The notes below the pieces were generated by a model. It had not been told where the DNA came from, did not search any database, and saw only the letters and a program-made list of their open reading frames with translations. From Bugula neritina (taxonomy: Eukaryota; Bryozoa; Gymnolaemata; Cheilostomatida; Bugulidae): a stretch of DNA of 64,000 bases. The number at the start of each line of letters is the position of its first letter. The first letter of the stretch is position 1. Made by a program: the position numbers and the translations under genes. Where the stretch lies: positions 19,834,698 to 19,898,697 of the forward strand of contig OZ037765.1 in NCBI GenBank assembly GCA_964035545.1, read 5' to 3'. Of the stretch, positions 1 through 14,000 are shown piece after piece.

Positions 1-77
1 TATGTGAAGAGCAGAAGATGAAAGCTAATAAGCTAAACCAATTTGAGAAACTGCAAAAAACAAATCCAACTGGACTT
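1..77 (+). CDS. Putative 3'-terminal exon of an unidentified gene (partial)
   Basis: Reading from base 3 there is an open frame of 24 codons that ends at the TAA at 75-77. The peptide is lysine- and glutamine-rich and looks like the end of a helical or coiled region (Glu-Glu-Gln-Lys-Met-Lys near the start, Thr-Asn-Pro-Thr-Gly-Leu at the end). An AATAAA-type signal lies about 50 bases downstream, near 127-133, as expected for a 3' UTR. No splice acceptor is visible because the window begins inside the exon. I do not recognise the family. The frame is short enough to be chance in this AT-rich DNA, so this is a tentative call. Confidence 0.33.
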
Positions 78-3000
78 TAATGGAAGAAGCATGCTGAGGC
101 CCCTGTCCCTATGAAACACAAATATAAAATAAAAATACGATGATAATTATTACTTATAATGAATAATGTTGGTTTGATATATGCTGTATATGCTTTATAT
201 CAAGGCTTCAATAGCAATAATGATAAATATTGCTTAAAATATGAGGTGATAGAGTCCAGCACTCAGGCATTTTTTATCAGAGAGCATAACTCTATCAAGT
301 AAAATAAAAATGCAATTTGTTAAAGAGCAGACAATTTTCAAACAGTAACTGTGTTATTATAGCTCACTTGTATAATGCATAGTTGACAGAGATAACAATA
401 ACTTTATGCAGTTGGCATCTAGTAAGCCACCATTTTTATCTATATGCTGCTCCTGTTGATTTTGAGTCGCTTATTTTATTGACCTGGAAGCAGCGATTAC
501 AGGCTCTCAGAGCAGCTATAAAATATTCGTACAAAACTCGTAAAGGTGTGCATACAAGACTACACGCAAAAAGTTTTAAAACGTTAAATCAAACTATAAA
601 ACTATGATGCAGCAGTATTATTCAGTGAAGATGTTTTTAGTTTTCACACTGTTGGCCTTTAGCAAAATGGAGTTGCTTACTCATTAAATGCCAGTTTCCT
701 TATATTGTTCACTTCTCATTAGAAACTACAAGGTGACTATAATACAATAACAAGGCAGCAAAAGGTGTTAGATGTGCAGTGCAACGAATAAAATTAACAC
801 GCATATATACTGAGTAAATTTGAGAAGCTGGCACAGTGCAAGAAAGTAAACAGAATATAAGAGATTGATGGTCACTAGGAATTGTATTGAATATATAAAT
901 TATTTATGTTGAATCAGTAATAAAAAAAGACACAAAATGATATTATAAGATACTAGCAGACACTGGCCAGGATCATTAAATCCAAGAGGCCAGATATTAA
1001 AACTTCTGCTTCAGAAGCAATAGTAATCAATAAAAAAGTTTTTCGCAAAAGTAAAAATTTAGAGATTTGAACCAAAGGACTAGAAATCCCTTTCATTTAG
1101 AAAACTTCAGTAATTAGAGCTTATGGGCTACATCAGGATTGGCTGGAACTGCTTGGAACAGCTGAGCAAAATTGCATGTTGATTCAACAGACAGTCTTAC
1201 TAGCATTAATTAGCATTTTGAGAAAAGTCCTACTTATTAGCAAAACCAGTTTGATGTAGGGAATCAGTCCAGCAACAGCTGCAGCACAACAAGTAAGAAT
1301 ATTAATGGCACATAAAATCATTGTCTTGCAAAACAGTTTAAACATTATGCAAAGTATGAAAACATTTAATGCAGAATAGAGATCGCTTCATTATCTTAAA
1401 TTTGATTTTAGCACATGCATGTTGTAGTCATTTAGACATACTATATTTCTATATATTAAGTATATTGCACTCTAAAATCAATAATATGTAACTTATAGTT
1501 TGGTTTTCTGTCCATCGATCTGGCCATTTTGTTTATTTCAAAACCTGAAACTCAATACAAGGCTATTATAGTGACTCAATTAGTAATTTTAGTACATGTT
1601 TAATTCAACTGTATGTTGTATCAGCATGTATCAGCATGTATCAGCTACAGTTTGGGTGTCAAGGTGTCTGTTAGGTGCTTGCATGTAGTCATTAGCATAT
1701 TCTGAGAGTATAGCTGCCATCTATAGTGATATAAATGCCTACACCCTGTGCAATGAACAAATCAGTATGGAAAGCTTTAAATAATTTCGAATCTATGAAA
1801 TGAAACATGGTATATTTATTTCAACCAACTCCTTGTGTGGTTTACACATGTATTACCAGCCTATAATGAAAGTATGACAATTTGTTTAAACCTCTACATC
1901 TATTTTTGATTTGCTAAGAATAATAATTTGACAGATCGTTCAATATATGATAGCTATCGGAAATAATTTAAACAGAAGATAAAGCTGACCATCTATCAAT
2001 GAGCAAATTAAACATGCATGGCTGTCATATTTTATTCAACTATCAAAGGTGTTTAATAGATGTGTGCACAAGAATAGAATATCATTTTGATGTCAATTTT
2101 AAAAACATATTGTGTAGAGTATTGCCTGCTCAGGAAAACGTTTTTTAGCATAGGGTTAAGAAAATTTTTAGTTAATTCATAATTATTTCCATGTTTTATG
2201 CTGTTAGTCTTTATCAACATAATTCATAATGTAATATGTTCCTTCTATTCTAAACTAAAACCAATAATTATTTTGCTATCTACAGCCAGTAAATGGCAAA
2301 TTATATTTTTATAAATAAAAAAGGCGTATTTTGTGCATCATATGTAAAAAAATTATGTAATATTTTGCACGAAATTTAGGCAGCACGAAAATCTTGATGA
2401 TTTAAACATTATGTAAATTATATACAAAATTAATTGCTTATTAGTTGAAATATATGTTACATATTATGCAAATTATAAATGCTAAAACATGATGCCAGCC
2501 TTTATTAGTTGTCAGCTATTCAATCATATGATGATTACATAATTTGCATTTTTATTGATAAAATCATTAGTTTCATCCAAACTGTAAAAGTGTGGGTGGG
2601 TCACGATACTTAATTGCTCTGTGCAAACTCTAAAACAGCTGTTGTACACAATATATTCAGTTGTATAAAAATATACGCTAATTCACACTGTCTGCACACT
2701 GTATACACACACACAACACACACAACACACACAACACACACAACACACACAACACACACACAACACACACAACACACACAACACACACAACACACACAAC
2801 ACACACAACACATACACTTCTTCAACTTTTATCATGAAACCTACCAAATAATTAAATAAGCTAGTCATTTATAGAGACAAACATTAATCATTCACTGATG
2901 TACTAAAAGCGCTTTATTCCCAGTTGCATCTAAACAAAATAAATACTGCTTGTCTAGCATTCACTCATAGATCATGATTTAACAGAGACTACTAGCTGTG

Positions 3001-3560
3001 AGATAAACACTTGTTATATTTGCAACAAGGACATTTCTTACAATAATTATTCTGTATATAATAATTATTATGTTTAGGATTGATTATATTTCTACATAAT
3101 ATATAGTACATGAGAATCTTGAGTGTGAAAAGGCTATTTCCTCAAGTGATTGCATTTCTCATTTCAAGATGTATATATTGTATTTATTATAAAACATGTT
3201 GATTAATACACATGCATGGTACTGATATGTGGGATCAACGTTTTGATTACCATCTATACTTAGATCACTTACATACACAGGCTGCTACATGCCAAAGTAC
3301 ACTTATCCCTTGAGAGGATATCTTTTTGTTTGAAAAGACTGGACCAGTTCTCATGACATCCGAATGCATGTTTCTATAATTGTGCAAAATTGTCCACAAT
3401 TGCTTATAATAGTATTTGCACACACACTGTAACAGGACCAAATAATTTGTTTTATGAAAACACAATCACACAGTGAATGGAAGTGAGCTAAAAATAACTT
3501 ATAATGTTTGTTTTAATTTCCTGATACTTGTTCCCCTAGTTAAAACATTTACAATAATAA
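78..3560. other. Gene-free AT-rich stretch
   Basis: I see no convincing coding exon here. Open frames longer than 60 codons are either low-complexity or lack splice context. The only distinct structure is the microsatellite near 2.7 kb. A short direct repeat of a TATCAGCATG-like unit occurs around 1619-1645. Confidence 0.5.
2704..2812. repeat. Microsatellite with 9-bp unit (ACACACAAC)n
   Basis: About 12 tandem copies of a nine-base unit made of AC steps with one extra A, with one copy expanded near 2750-2762. Because the unit is a multiple of three, it keeps several frames open on both strands. The His-Thr/Gln-rich (+) frame and the Cys/Val-rich (-) frames are artefacts of the repeat, not genes. 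Confidence 0.95.
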
Positions 3561-3796
3561 TAGCAGTGCATTTTATTACAAAGAAGAAGACAACTCTCAG
3601 CTTTTACTAAAGTTTGTCCGCAGTCTACACCTACTTGGGATCTACATTCTATAATAGTAATTTCACCCATTGCATCATTGCATATGAAATTGGGTGAATG
3701 GTAGCTTACAGCTACATGCAAGCTTCAAGTAGACTGTGGCACTGGAGATGAACATTCTAAAAGTTATAGATTCTTGTGCCTTGTTTCACTTTTCTC

Positions 3797-4073
3797 TTAC
3801 TTATCAATAATTTTAAAATCACCTCCTCCATCACTCAAAGCTGTCATAGTGGTTCCACCTCCCACAGATAGGGTGTTTCTAAAAATAGATTAATACTTAA
3901 CAAGTGTTATTATGTGCATAGATTAAGCTGCATGATGAAGAAAATAATATTTTGTCTCTGATATTTGAATCTTCACAGCCAAGTGTAAAGTGTAAGTATA
4001 TATTCATTGCACTATTAAATAAATTTTTAAAAAGAAAGGCTAAACAAAGGGCTTACCGAAAAGTCATTTCACC
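3797..4073 (-). CDS. Putative last two exons of an unidentified minus-strand gene
   Basis: On the minus strand, 3878-3797 follows a pyrimidine-rich acceptor (TTTTTAG) and reads 27 codons, including a TAA stop at 3799-3797. A Gly-Gly-Gly-Thr-Thr segment and an acidic-glycine segment are visible. Upstream, a possible 17-base micro-exon at 4073-4057 sits between a TTTTTAG acceptor and a GTAAGC donor, and joins in frame (phase 2). A minus-strand AATAAA lies at about 3577-3572, about 220 bases after the stop. Together these look like a gene 3' end. The family is not recognised and no further upstream exons could be assigned, so confidence is low. Confidence 0.3.
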
Positions 4074-4733
4074 CTAAAAATGGGAGGGGAGAAGACTCTA
4101 AGCTTACAGGGCGCTAGAATAATCAGTTATTGTGGCAGAGTATTTTTATGACATTTTTATGAGTTATTTCAAATAAGAGTAATATTTCAATTGTTTTATA
4201 TACCAAATATTATATTGCAGTATGCTGTGTGTATCTGGTTATTATTGTACAGGGTGCATACACACATGTGGAATGTGGATTATATTGCACATTGCAATAT
4301 GCATGTCAGTGTCACACCCATGATGGGTATAATCTATGAAATTTAAAATTAATTCATCTATATTTATGGGCTATTTCTATACCACATGAACATCCGCCTC
4401 CCTCATAAGATTATGAAAAACATATAGCTAGTTAGTCTAGCATTTTCCACCTAATGGAAGCTGCATTAGTCGATGCACTTGAAGCTTGAATAGAAAATTA
4501 TAAGTCGACCAAAATAACCCTTGCAAAAGGAAGAGTGGCTCTTAGCAATGCTAATAGCCATTTTCCACCTGTCAATCACTGACCACAAATATATACATGA
4601 CACTTACCCACAATGCATTGCCAGTATGCTAATTTGTATTGCACTGTATACAAAGCCATTATAATAGCTAACAACACGGGATACTATTACTAGTGTTAGT
4701 ATAACGTAGCATGCAGATAGGAAAAGTAGTGTC

Positions 4734-4881
4734 TTTCAATAGCAGATCTAGTGGAGAAGATTGCAGAAGATATTATAAACCAGCATCATCGTGAGACGTC
4801 TGCTGTTATACCTAGACTCTTCTGTTTACAATCTGTGACTATTGATTTGCTTGTTAGAGCAATTAGCGAGGAATACCTGTA
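4734..4881 (+). CDS. Putative 3'-terminal exon of an unidentified plus-strand gene
   Basis: After a CTTTCAATAG acceptor at about 4724-4733, one frame stays open for 48 codons to the TAG at 4879-4881. The stretch is richer in G and C than its surroundings. It predicts an amphipathic helix rich in Ile, Val, Leu, Glu and Asp (it contains Asp-Leu-Val-Glu-Lys-Ile). An AATAAA at about 5034 could serve as polyadenylation signal. I cannot name the family and found no partner exon upstream. It could be a chance frame or part of an upstream gene whose other exons are weak. Confidence 0.3.
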
Positions 4882-7800
4882 GGACTAGATTGCTGGGCCA
4901 GGGCACACTTACACTCGGCTTGTTTGAGGATAAACACTGCTGCCTGTTGGAAGCTTGGCGATGAACATACAGACTTGCTGTGGCAGCAAACTTTTGTTTT
5001 GGAAGTTGTATTTGTTAGCCTAACAAATTAGAGAATAAAGGTAAGCTCTTTCACCATTTACAGATCTTTGGCTTTACTGACAGTAGCTAATAATAATTGA
5101 ATATTAATTCATTATAGTTTTGAAAGTTCTGGTATTCTTGATATTTTAAACAAAATTTGAAAATGTTACGACAATAAGTATGATTACACCTATGGTGATA
5201 ATCAATCGTAGTAGTATAAGTATGATAAAATGGATTTTCTTAGGTTTCAAAAAGTTAAACTTTTCTATCTTACACTTGCACTTACACTTACAGTTCGGGA
5301 TTATAGTAATTATAGTCAATTTACTAATTATAATTACAATACAGTAATAATGGACCTGTAGCTTGCGAGTCTGACACCTTCTAATTTAATATATGATGTA
5401 TTGTATACTTAGCCTTATTGTTATACTATATATTATGTTGCATAACCAAGAGATATGCAACTTGTTCTGACAGCTTTAATATGTGCAGCACTGCAGCTAC
5501 AATAACATGTCATGGCTATCATTCCAAACCATATGGTGGCTGAAAAGCTGAAAGATATAATAATAATTGATAATGATAATAACTTTTATTAACCTAATAC
5601 AACTATGTAAGTATATATTGGTAAATGGCACCCCAATGAGACTGAGTGGAGATATGTGCAGATAGGTTAGGAGACGTATACTTATAGTAGTAAGTGACAG
5701 CGGCTGTGTTGTAATTATAGCTTTTACTTCTAAAAATACATTAGGCAATTTGTCCAGTATATCCAGTCAAAAGCGAAGACGTGTTCTGTTATATATTATA
5801 TGCATGAGGCAAATAGTTGAAATGGTGAAAATACAAGACAGAGGTCTATTGGCACTTAAAGTTACTTGATTCTGCAGTTATTGACTTAGTTAAGAATAAA
5901 CAGTTTTAAAGTTGTATGACTGCAAGGCTATGCACTCAGTACACAAATCTGTCCCTCTATACAAACTGCAACAATTAAGTTGTGGATTAGGATCTTAGGA
6001 CAATATTTCACGATTCAGAAAGACACAATAGGATAATCTAGATTCTAGCTTTAGTGTATCACCTGCAGTCAAATATCCTGTCCAAATGCCTGGTTGGTAA
6101 TGTTACACCTCATTCACTTACGGTAATACATGCATGTCACTTGTGATTAGCTCTCAATCTTAGGGGCTTTAAAGCTTATATTTGTACCTTCCTTATTGTG
6201 GTGTGGGTGAGAATTTAGTATTAAAAAGTACTATAAATGTATAAATTGCAAGAATAAAACAGAACTTTCTCTTTTAGATGTATTAATGTCAGAAACAGCA
6301 GCTAGAACGTAGCATAGTATAGCTAAGATAGCACTAAAAGAGAATGCTATCAACACTCATAGCAGTAGGTTATGATGGTAAAAATGATCTAAAAAGTTGC
6401 CTGAAGAAAAACTTTGTATAACAAGTTATTCAACAGCAATTCCTATAGTTGAGAAGGTATTATTTTTTCAAACTATTCAAAGTCTCCTAACATGCAACTT
6501 TAAGAAGTGTCAATAATTTGGCAAGGCAAAAAACAAGCACCTGCACCTGTAACCTTAAAAATAGCTGACAGTTGCATTCTTAATGCCATTTACTTCAGTT
6601 ATTGAATATTGTTATGGCATTTGATTCTAAATGAATATTCATGAAGCTCCCTGATACTGTCTCCTCGGCTGAATACAACTGTTGCTCAACACATTGCCAT
6701 TGTTTAAAACCAGGACTACAACACCAATATTTCAGATGGGTGGTTTTTGCTATCATATTAATATGCCATTATGCTTTAGTTAGAGTGCATGCCAACTTAC
6801 GAAATATTAATTTATGGTAAACAGAAAGAAAATTCTATGAGAGCTTTATTTAAATGTCAGATGTCAGGATTGTCAGTTGGAACTGTTGTTGTGATGAATT
6901 GTTATATAAATGGCAAGCTGAATTATGTCTTTCTTACTATATTTCTGCACAAATGTTCATTGTCTGATAGTAGCAATAATCGGACAAATGCTATTTAAAT
7001 TGTAACGCAATATATTTCCTACAAGTTTTAAAATATAATTAATTACCCCCATTTCCTTTCATTTATTGGAATTTGAACATGTTGCTGTATAATAATTAGC
7101 AATGCAAACACGATACTGACAAAAAGATATGCTGTTGAGGGGAGATATAACAGTTGTAATTGTACACCTGTGAGATTAACACAAATGTTACTGCTAGACT
7201 ATCTTATTACAGGTCATGCACACAGTTCTAGTTTTCATAGCAATTGTTAAATTAATATTTACATGTATTTTGTTCAGTAATTAGGTATGCTGTATGTATC
7301 CTATGCCCGTTGATAGAACTTCTATTTCAGTAGCTAGTATTACATTTATCAGTCTTATGCGTGTGTTTACTCTGGTAAATATCAGTCCTCTTGAGTAATG
7401 GATAAACTTTCTCATGCAGTTAGGCATCTTTTCCAAAAGCAATGCCATATTATTTGTCTCATGACTCTCCGTAATTATCAAACTATTTAAGATATCCAAA
7501 GGGAGTTGGTATATAGCTGTAGTTGTGACAATACCTGATTATAATGCAGAAACAAAATACTTATTGGTTGACAACGCAGCCGAGGGAATATTGATTGCCA
7601 TTCAATTCTATACCTCATTTTCTTCCCATTTTAACTTATTCATAATTGTACTTGGATTGAGACCAGGAGCGTGACAAAACTCTAAAACTCAGGCTGAGTA
7701 GCTGTTGCATAAGATTCTTCTTCACCATTTGGTCATGACCATACCAGGCAGGCATCACCTGCATAGAGACTTGCGGCTTTGGCTATTCCATTTTTTGTGA

Positions 7801-8025
7801 ATAATTTATGATAAAACATATAACCTACATGTCAAGCAGTGCATCCTCAATGCTCAAAAGGGTTTATACTTCCTTTCAGCTGGTAAAGGCATCATCAACT
7901 TAGCTGTTTATGATATTACAGACCGACAAGCATTACTAATGCACCAATACTAGATTCTATACTAGAAAGATAGTGTCGTGATAAACCTTGTGGTTCACCA
8001 AAACATATTTTCTGCATACTTTCAG
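4882..8025. other. Intergenic or 5' flank of FGFRL1
   Basis: No convincing exon was found. The far right end (CTTTCAG at 8019-8025) looks like a splice acceptor just before the FGFRL1 signal-peptide exon. One or more non-coding 5' exons and the promoter of FGFRL1 are therefore probably in this stretch or beyond, but I cannot place them. Confidence 0.45.
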
Positions 8026-8059
8026 GCTGCCAGTCATCATAAGGGAGGAAAAAGATAAG
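8026..8059 (+). other. Probable 5' UTR part of the FGFRL1 signal-peptide exon
   Basis: A TTTCAG acceptor ends at 8025. The ATG at 8060 is the first in-frame start followed by a signal-peptide-like sequence, and its exon ends with a clean GTCAGT donor in phase 1, matching the phase of the Ig1 exon at 10040. This supports at least one upstream non-coding exon. Confidence 0.5.
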
Positions 8060-11000
8060 ATGCTATTCAAAGCTAATACACAGATCATAGTATATAGAAC
8101 TCTACTGTCTTTTTGCCTTCTCTCAATCACAGGTCAGTAGACATTAGATCAGCTATTTTAGAGACTAAAGGAAAGAGTGAGCTGGTCACTAGCTGTATTA
8201 TCAGCCAGTCACTAACTGGAATGTCACACTGTGAGACTGAATGTTTGTAGTTGCCGTTAGGCTTGAGCTTATATAAACATATAAGTGATGCAGATCTACA
8301 GTTCTCCTCTTCCATTATTCCAACAGCAAATATTTGAGTTGGAAAAGTGACACTGGTTATATTTACTGGTGACTGTTAGAGGAGCTGGCTAATAGCAGTA
8401 AACAAGCAAAGAGTAAATAGGTGAAGGCATAGGTTGATAGTATCCCTCTCTATGACAAGCATTCCACATTCAGTTCAAGACAAACGGCTCTTGGGGTTAT
8501 ATCATGTTGTCTGTTGTAAACATAGTTCAAGGGATATGTTTTACAGTGTTGTAAATTCCTTCCAGGCTGTAATATAGCTTCTCAGGGCAGCCCTTCTTAG
8601 ACTCTAGAGTCTAGCTCATCATATTTCGAATCTATTTTGTAGTGTTTTTACTAGTAGGAAAGTAATTTTAAGTCAGGGCAACTGGTTTAAGGTAAATGCT
8701 TTAAAGTTTACTCTGTTTGAAATTAGAGAAGGCTTCAAATGCTAGTTTATGCATTCAAATATGTTTAATTTCATTTTGCTTTAGTTAATTCTTTATTGAT
8801 CCTCACCAGAATTGTCAAAGAAATAATATTTATTGCTTAAACAATAACAATTCCATGTTCTAAAAATAGCTACTAGCATCTCAGGTTAGGTTTTCATTTT
8901 ACACTAAAATGTCAGATCCCGCAGATGAGCTAGAAATATAGTGTTCCTATTTTACAGCTACTATCATGTTGAATGGCTAAAATCTTTTGATATATTGTAC
9001 TAAAGAGGGGAATAGATTTTTGCATAGTCTGAAAATACAAGATTATTTTATGTGTGTCTAAGCAGATATTGTTGACCTAAACTAGCTGAAAGATATCTTT
9101 AGCTGCCCTAAGAGACCATTATTATTACATTGTGAATGTCACATTAATTACGTCTTTCCTTATTTTATTAGCAACTATTATCTGATACTAGCAAAGTAAA
9201 CCAAAACACACCCTGGCTGAGGTAACATTGTAGAAAATTAATAATACACTCAAGGGTAGTTGAATGTGTGAATGTTTACTTTTACTTACTTTCAGTAACT
9301 ATATCTACACAAAGCACCCAGTTGGAGTGATAAAGCTCTAACTCAAGCTCTAGTAATCAGTAGACATATTAGTTTAATGTAAATTTTCGCTAATAGAGCA
9401 CCTAGTGTGATAAACAAATATTAGTCTCTAATGTAAAGAGAAAATTTACATTAGGATAAGGAGTTGAAATTAAGGCTTCTCAGCTTGAAACTTTTCTGTT
9501 AATTAAGTAAGAGCCTCTCCTTCAAGTGTCAGAATTTATCTCGTTATTTCCCTGCCTGCACTTTAGTAATCTAAATATCTGCTGGCTATTTCCAGCTCAG
9601 CCAAAGTAACATAATCTACCACTCATGTTCTGTACAAGTGTCAGGCTGAAATCCCGTTCTAAATATCCAGTATTGAGTTAAAGAACTCTACTAACAAAAG
9701 CTTAATTTTATGCCACATGATAAGAAGTGAATTCTAATCCCTCTCATGGCAACTTTGTACCTCTAGTAGCTCTTCTAATAAGATTACAGGCTGTAATGTC
9801 ATTAGGCTTACTATAGTTTAGGATTTCAAATCTAATTCTCTTTCATTTGATTTTAATTTACAAAATCACCAAAAGAAAAATATAGATTATACTTTACATT
9901 TCAAAAAGTTGTGAAGCTATAGAAGAAAGATCATTTGGACCCAAAAATTAGAACAATTGATTTATTTTTGATGGGCCAAATAAACTGTATCAAGAAATAT
10001 TATAATAGTCCTATACTCTATGCATTCTTGATATTATAGAAGGAGGCAGGAAAGTCATCAACACAAGGATAGGTGAAGATATTGAGTTGAAGTGTCAGAA
10101 GACTGATGGAGTGCTCTATACCTGGTACAAAAATGACAGGGTGTTGACTGAGCACTCAGACTTGCAAATCAGAGAAGATGTACTCAAGATCACAAACCTA
10201 AAGCCAATAGACGAAGGCCTTTACAGCTGCCAGGCAATCAGTGGCTATGGACCACAGGCTTGGAAAAACATAAGCTTATTTGTTTATGGTTAGTTGGAAA
10301 GTTTACTATCGGTTTTGGGTGGTCACTTGAAAGTTTTAATCTAACGTTTGGGAACTTAGCTGCCATAATACACTTGTTTGGTAAATATTGGGTTATACAT
10401 TGGTTAGACATCCCGCAAAGATAGGGATTGACTAGCCATGTCTATTGTTAGTTATTTGCTTGCCCATTGATCCCTCACAAGTAGTGTACAGCTAGGTTCT
10501 AGAACCTAGAATGAGTGAGGGAGTTTTGTTGACAACTCTTTAAATTTGCACACTGAATAGGCTGATGGAATAGACTGATCAATACTGTCTAATAAAATTA
10601 GAGCAATCGCATTATACTTTTAAGTGACTCTACAGTTTAATGCAGGAATAAGATACTATTAAGGGCTTAAAGCTTATAATATGGTTGAATTTAGATTAGA
10701 CTTTAAACTTTTTTTTAGCCATTTGGCGAATCTAGGCCTAATGAAACCATTTACTGCTGTTTTTTAATTCTTAAAACTTCTTATTAAGAATATATACTTT
10801 CAGAAAGTTTTTTGACATAAGAATTTTGTACTAGAAACAAATAGATGAACTTAAAAATAATAGCTTTGTAAGCTTTTCAAATCACGTGTATAAGATGCTA
10901 GTCTGCTTTGAGTAAACAAACATGATTTATCATCAATAAAAATTTAATAAGTTTAGATATAGGATAAACATAAGTTATTTTAAACCAGATTAGCGACCAT

Positions 11001-14000
11001 TAAATTACCTGATTTCAATCCAATCGTTTTTATTGCTGAATGAATACCTAAATTTTAACTTCTTATAGTATATATACCAGTTGTGTTTTGGTAACTTTCT
11101 TGATTCAAATAATATAGACCAAACAAATTAGTTGTTTGTTTACTTTCTTAGTGAGTAGGTCACTAGCTGCCGACTTTACCAAAGATATGTGTACTAATTT
11201 GCTATTGTGGGTTTTGTAGCTGCAGACACAGTAACCTTTCCAGCAAATTCCGTCTTGAAAATTGCTACGTCTGCAACTGCAGGTAAGAAGATGTAGAATT
11301 GTTTTCTTATACTTGAGTCTATAGGAGTAAAGTCTGCTGAAACAGTCTCAAATTCTAAGCTATGAATTCTAAGTTTTCTGACTTCTTGAAAATAATTCAG
11401 ACAAATAGAAAGCCCTGAACATCAAATCTCAAACTGTTATCCCAGCATTAAGTGAAAGCATTTGTAAGACTTTGAGTCCATTTGAATAAAAGGATATGAC
11501 ATCACACCGGCATGAGAGGTATTAACTTGGTTGGCTACGTCAATGGGCAAGCTCTATCTTTTCGACCACTTTGTTAGAAAATCATAAAAAGTTGATACAC
11601 TTTACCAACTCAACCCACTATAAACCTAGGATTATGAATATTTTGATTCACAACAAATTCCTGACAATGTAGTGAATAGACTGAAAAGCTACAAGCTTTA
11701 AAAACAGCAAACATTGCCTAAGGGTTTAATTGTAAACTGATGCAATGGTGACAATTACCCACTCATTATTACATGACTGAATGAAAATAGTTTCATATTA
11801 CAACCATCCTAGTCTTTCAGAAACAGACAAGTCTACAGCTTGCAGTAATAACCATTTAGTTTTCTTAATAGATGTTTCATAGAAATATAACTTGAGCAAA
11901 CACATTTAGCACCTCAAGTTTTGGAGTTGGCAGTTTAACAGTTGTGCTGACTATTAGTTTCCAAGCAAGAGCTTCTTTGATGATGCCTTTGTAACACACT
12001 GGAAAATATATTAATGCTGGCTTAGTGAGTGTAGGAGCTTTTTTGGAAGCCCCTTCCAAAGAATACTATGAAAGGCAAACAGGTGGTGAGAAATGAAGTG
12101 CTAAATCATTGAGCAGACACATGATTTATACTTGATTTATATTTAATTGATGATTTACTATGTACACATTGTCCGATTATGATTATATACAAGATAAGCA
12201 GGGTAGAGTAGAAAAATGTAGAGTTACATGGAACAAAGGATAAAATAATATCAAAATACCCTGTGACAGTAGAGTGCCCCTATCACTCTGCCATTAGACT
12301 AAGCCTTCACCAAAAAGTTATGGGATCACACCTTGCTACGGTCAATTTATTCCCTATGCATGTCATTAGTCATGCTTCTGCTACACAATTTGATGTCTAT
12401 TTTCTAGTTGCACCAAGGTTCATAGAAAACCCTCCTGGCAAGAGAGAGCCAACCCTTCATGTTGCCACCAGTGCCAAACTTCGATGTAGAGTGCAACCAG
12501 ATGCTAACGCTGAGATAAGCTGGTATAAAGATGACCACCCTCTAGATTTCCAAAGAGAAAACATTGTCAAAGAGGGGTTTGGTATCAAGTTCAATCACCT
12601 GAAAATGGCTGATAAAGGCAGATACATGTGTATAGTGTCCAACTCACAAGGATCTGTCAACTTCACCTACTATGTCACGGTAACAGGTGAGAGACCTAAG
12701 GCTATACATTCTTCAACACTGACTCCTTTACTTAACTTATGATACCCTGCAAAAATTATGGAAATTTTTAAATAGTTTCACTATTTCCCAGACACCGAGC
12801 TGTTTTGGAATTACCAAACTTATAATCAATAAGCAACTTTTTGCTTTTGAAAATATTGTACCTTTCAATACAATGGCCTTTTTAATGTAGTTTAGTTTAT
12901 TTTAAAATTATTGGCAAAAAACTGACTTTGAAATTTGAATAATTTGTACTCACGAAAAATGTATGCAAACAATATTAAATTGGCAAACTTTTTAAAATTG
13001 CTAAGGAATTTTTGGACTTAAAATTGGTTCTTGTAAGGCTGAATAAGTTCTAAAATATTTTTCCTGCTCCAATGTATCTAAAAAGAGCTAAAGTTTGCTG
13101 TTGTTGCTTTCCGTCCCTAAACTTTCCCAGCACAGACTTTGTTTCTGACCACAAAATGAGCCTAAAGAATTAATATAAACATTTAAAACTTCAACTGAGT
13201 CTTCAACTCTCACAATAATATTTCTGTAAATAGAGCTCAAGGGAGATTTAGTGTTTGTGTATTTGAGATAGCAAAAAAGGGACAGTTGGGCAAATATTGG
13301 CCCATCGCTATGCTACCCTGAGCTAATAAATACTAGCTGAAACAGATATGAAAAGGTGCCTAACTATGTTTAAATAAAAGATTGTGACATATCATTTTCC
13401 TACTAAGGCTAGACCAACAATTAATCTACAAGGATTTTAAATGCAACACAATAGACTGTCAATCAGTCTTTTATCACAGTTTGGTAACTATAAGTTACCA
13501 AACTGTGATAAAAGACCAATTTTTTCAGAAAGAAGTTATGGATCTTTGATATTTGTTCACTGTTAAAATCCAACTAAAACTGGAAGTGTAGTAATAAGGA
13601 AATTGCTAGTTAGTGCACATTGTACATGAAGCTTTAGTTTTAATGGCTATAATAAATCAGCCCCATTACATATGTATTGTAGTTGTTTTATGGCCACAAT
13701 CATAATCACATGTTAGTCTCTAATGGTCTCAATGCCCTAATAAAAATAAAAAATAGTACTGAGGTGGAAACCTATGTAAACTTTTTACAGTACGCTACAG
13801 TTACTGTATTTGTATTCATAGGATTAGAAGTAATTTAACAGCTTATTATAACCCTGACAGTATTTTTTTCTGTTTTTGGCCTAATGTTTTCAATTAATAA
13901 AACTAACATCAATGATTTATTTTTACTTGTCTGCCTATGTTTTGGCAGTTTAACTTTGCTCTTCACCAAAATTAAACAATTTTTCTATTTGCAGATGTGA

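Noticed and set aside
2610-2868. Three open frames of 61-81 codons on both strands over the ACACACAAC repeat
   Set aside because: They exist only because the nine-base unit is a multiple of three; the predicted peptides are pure repeat.
7700-7780. Minus-strand exon-like frame after a TATGCAG acceptor
   Set aside because: About 38 codons without partner exons or recognisable similarity; probably chance.
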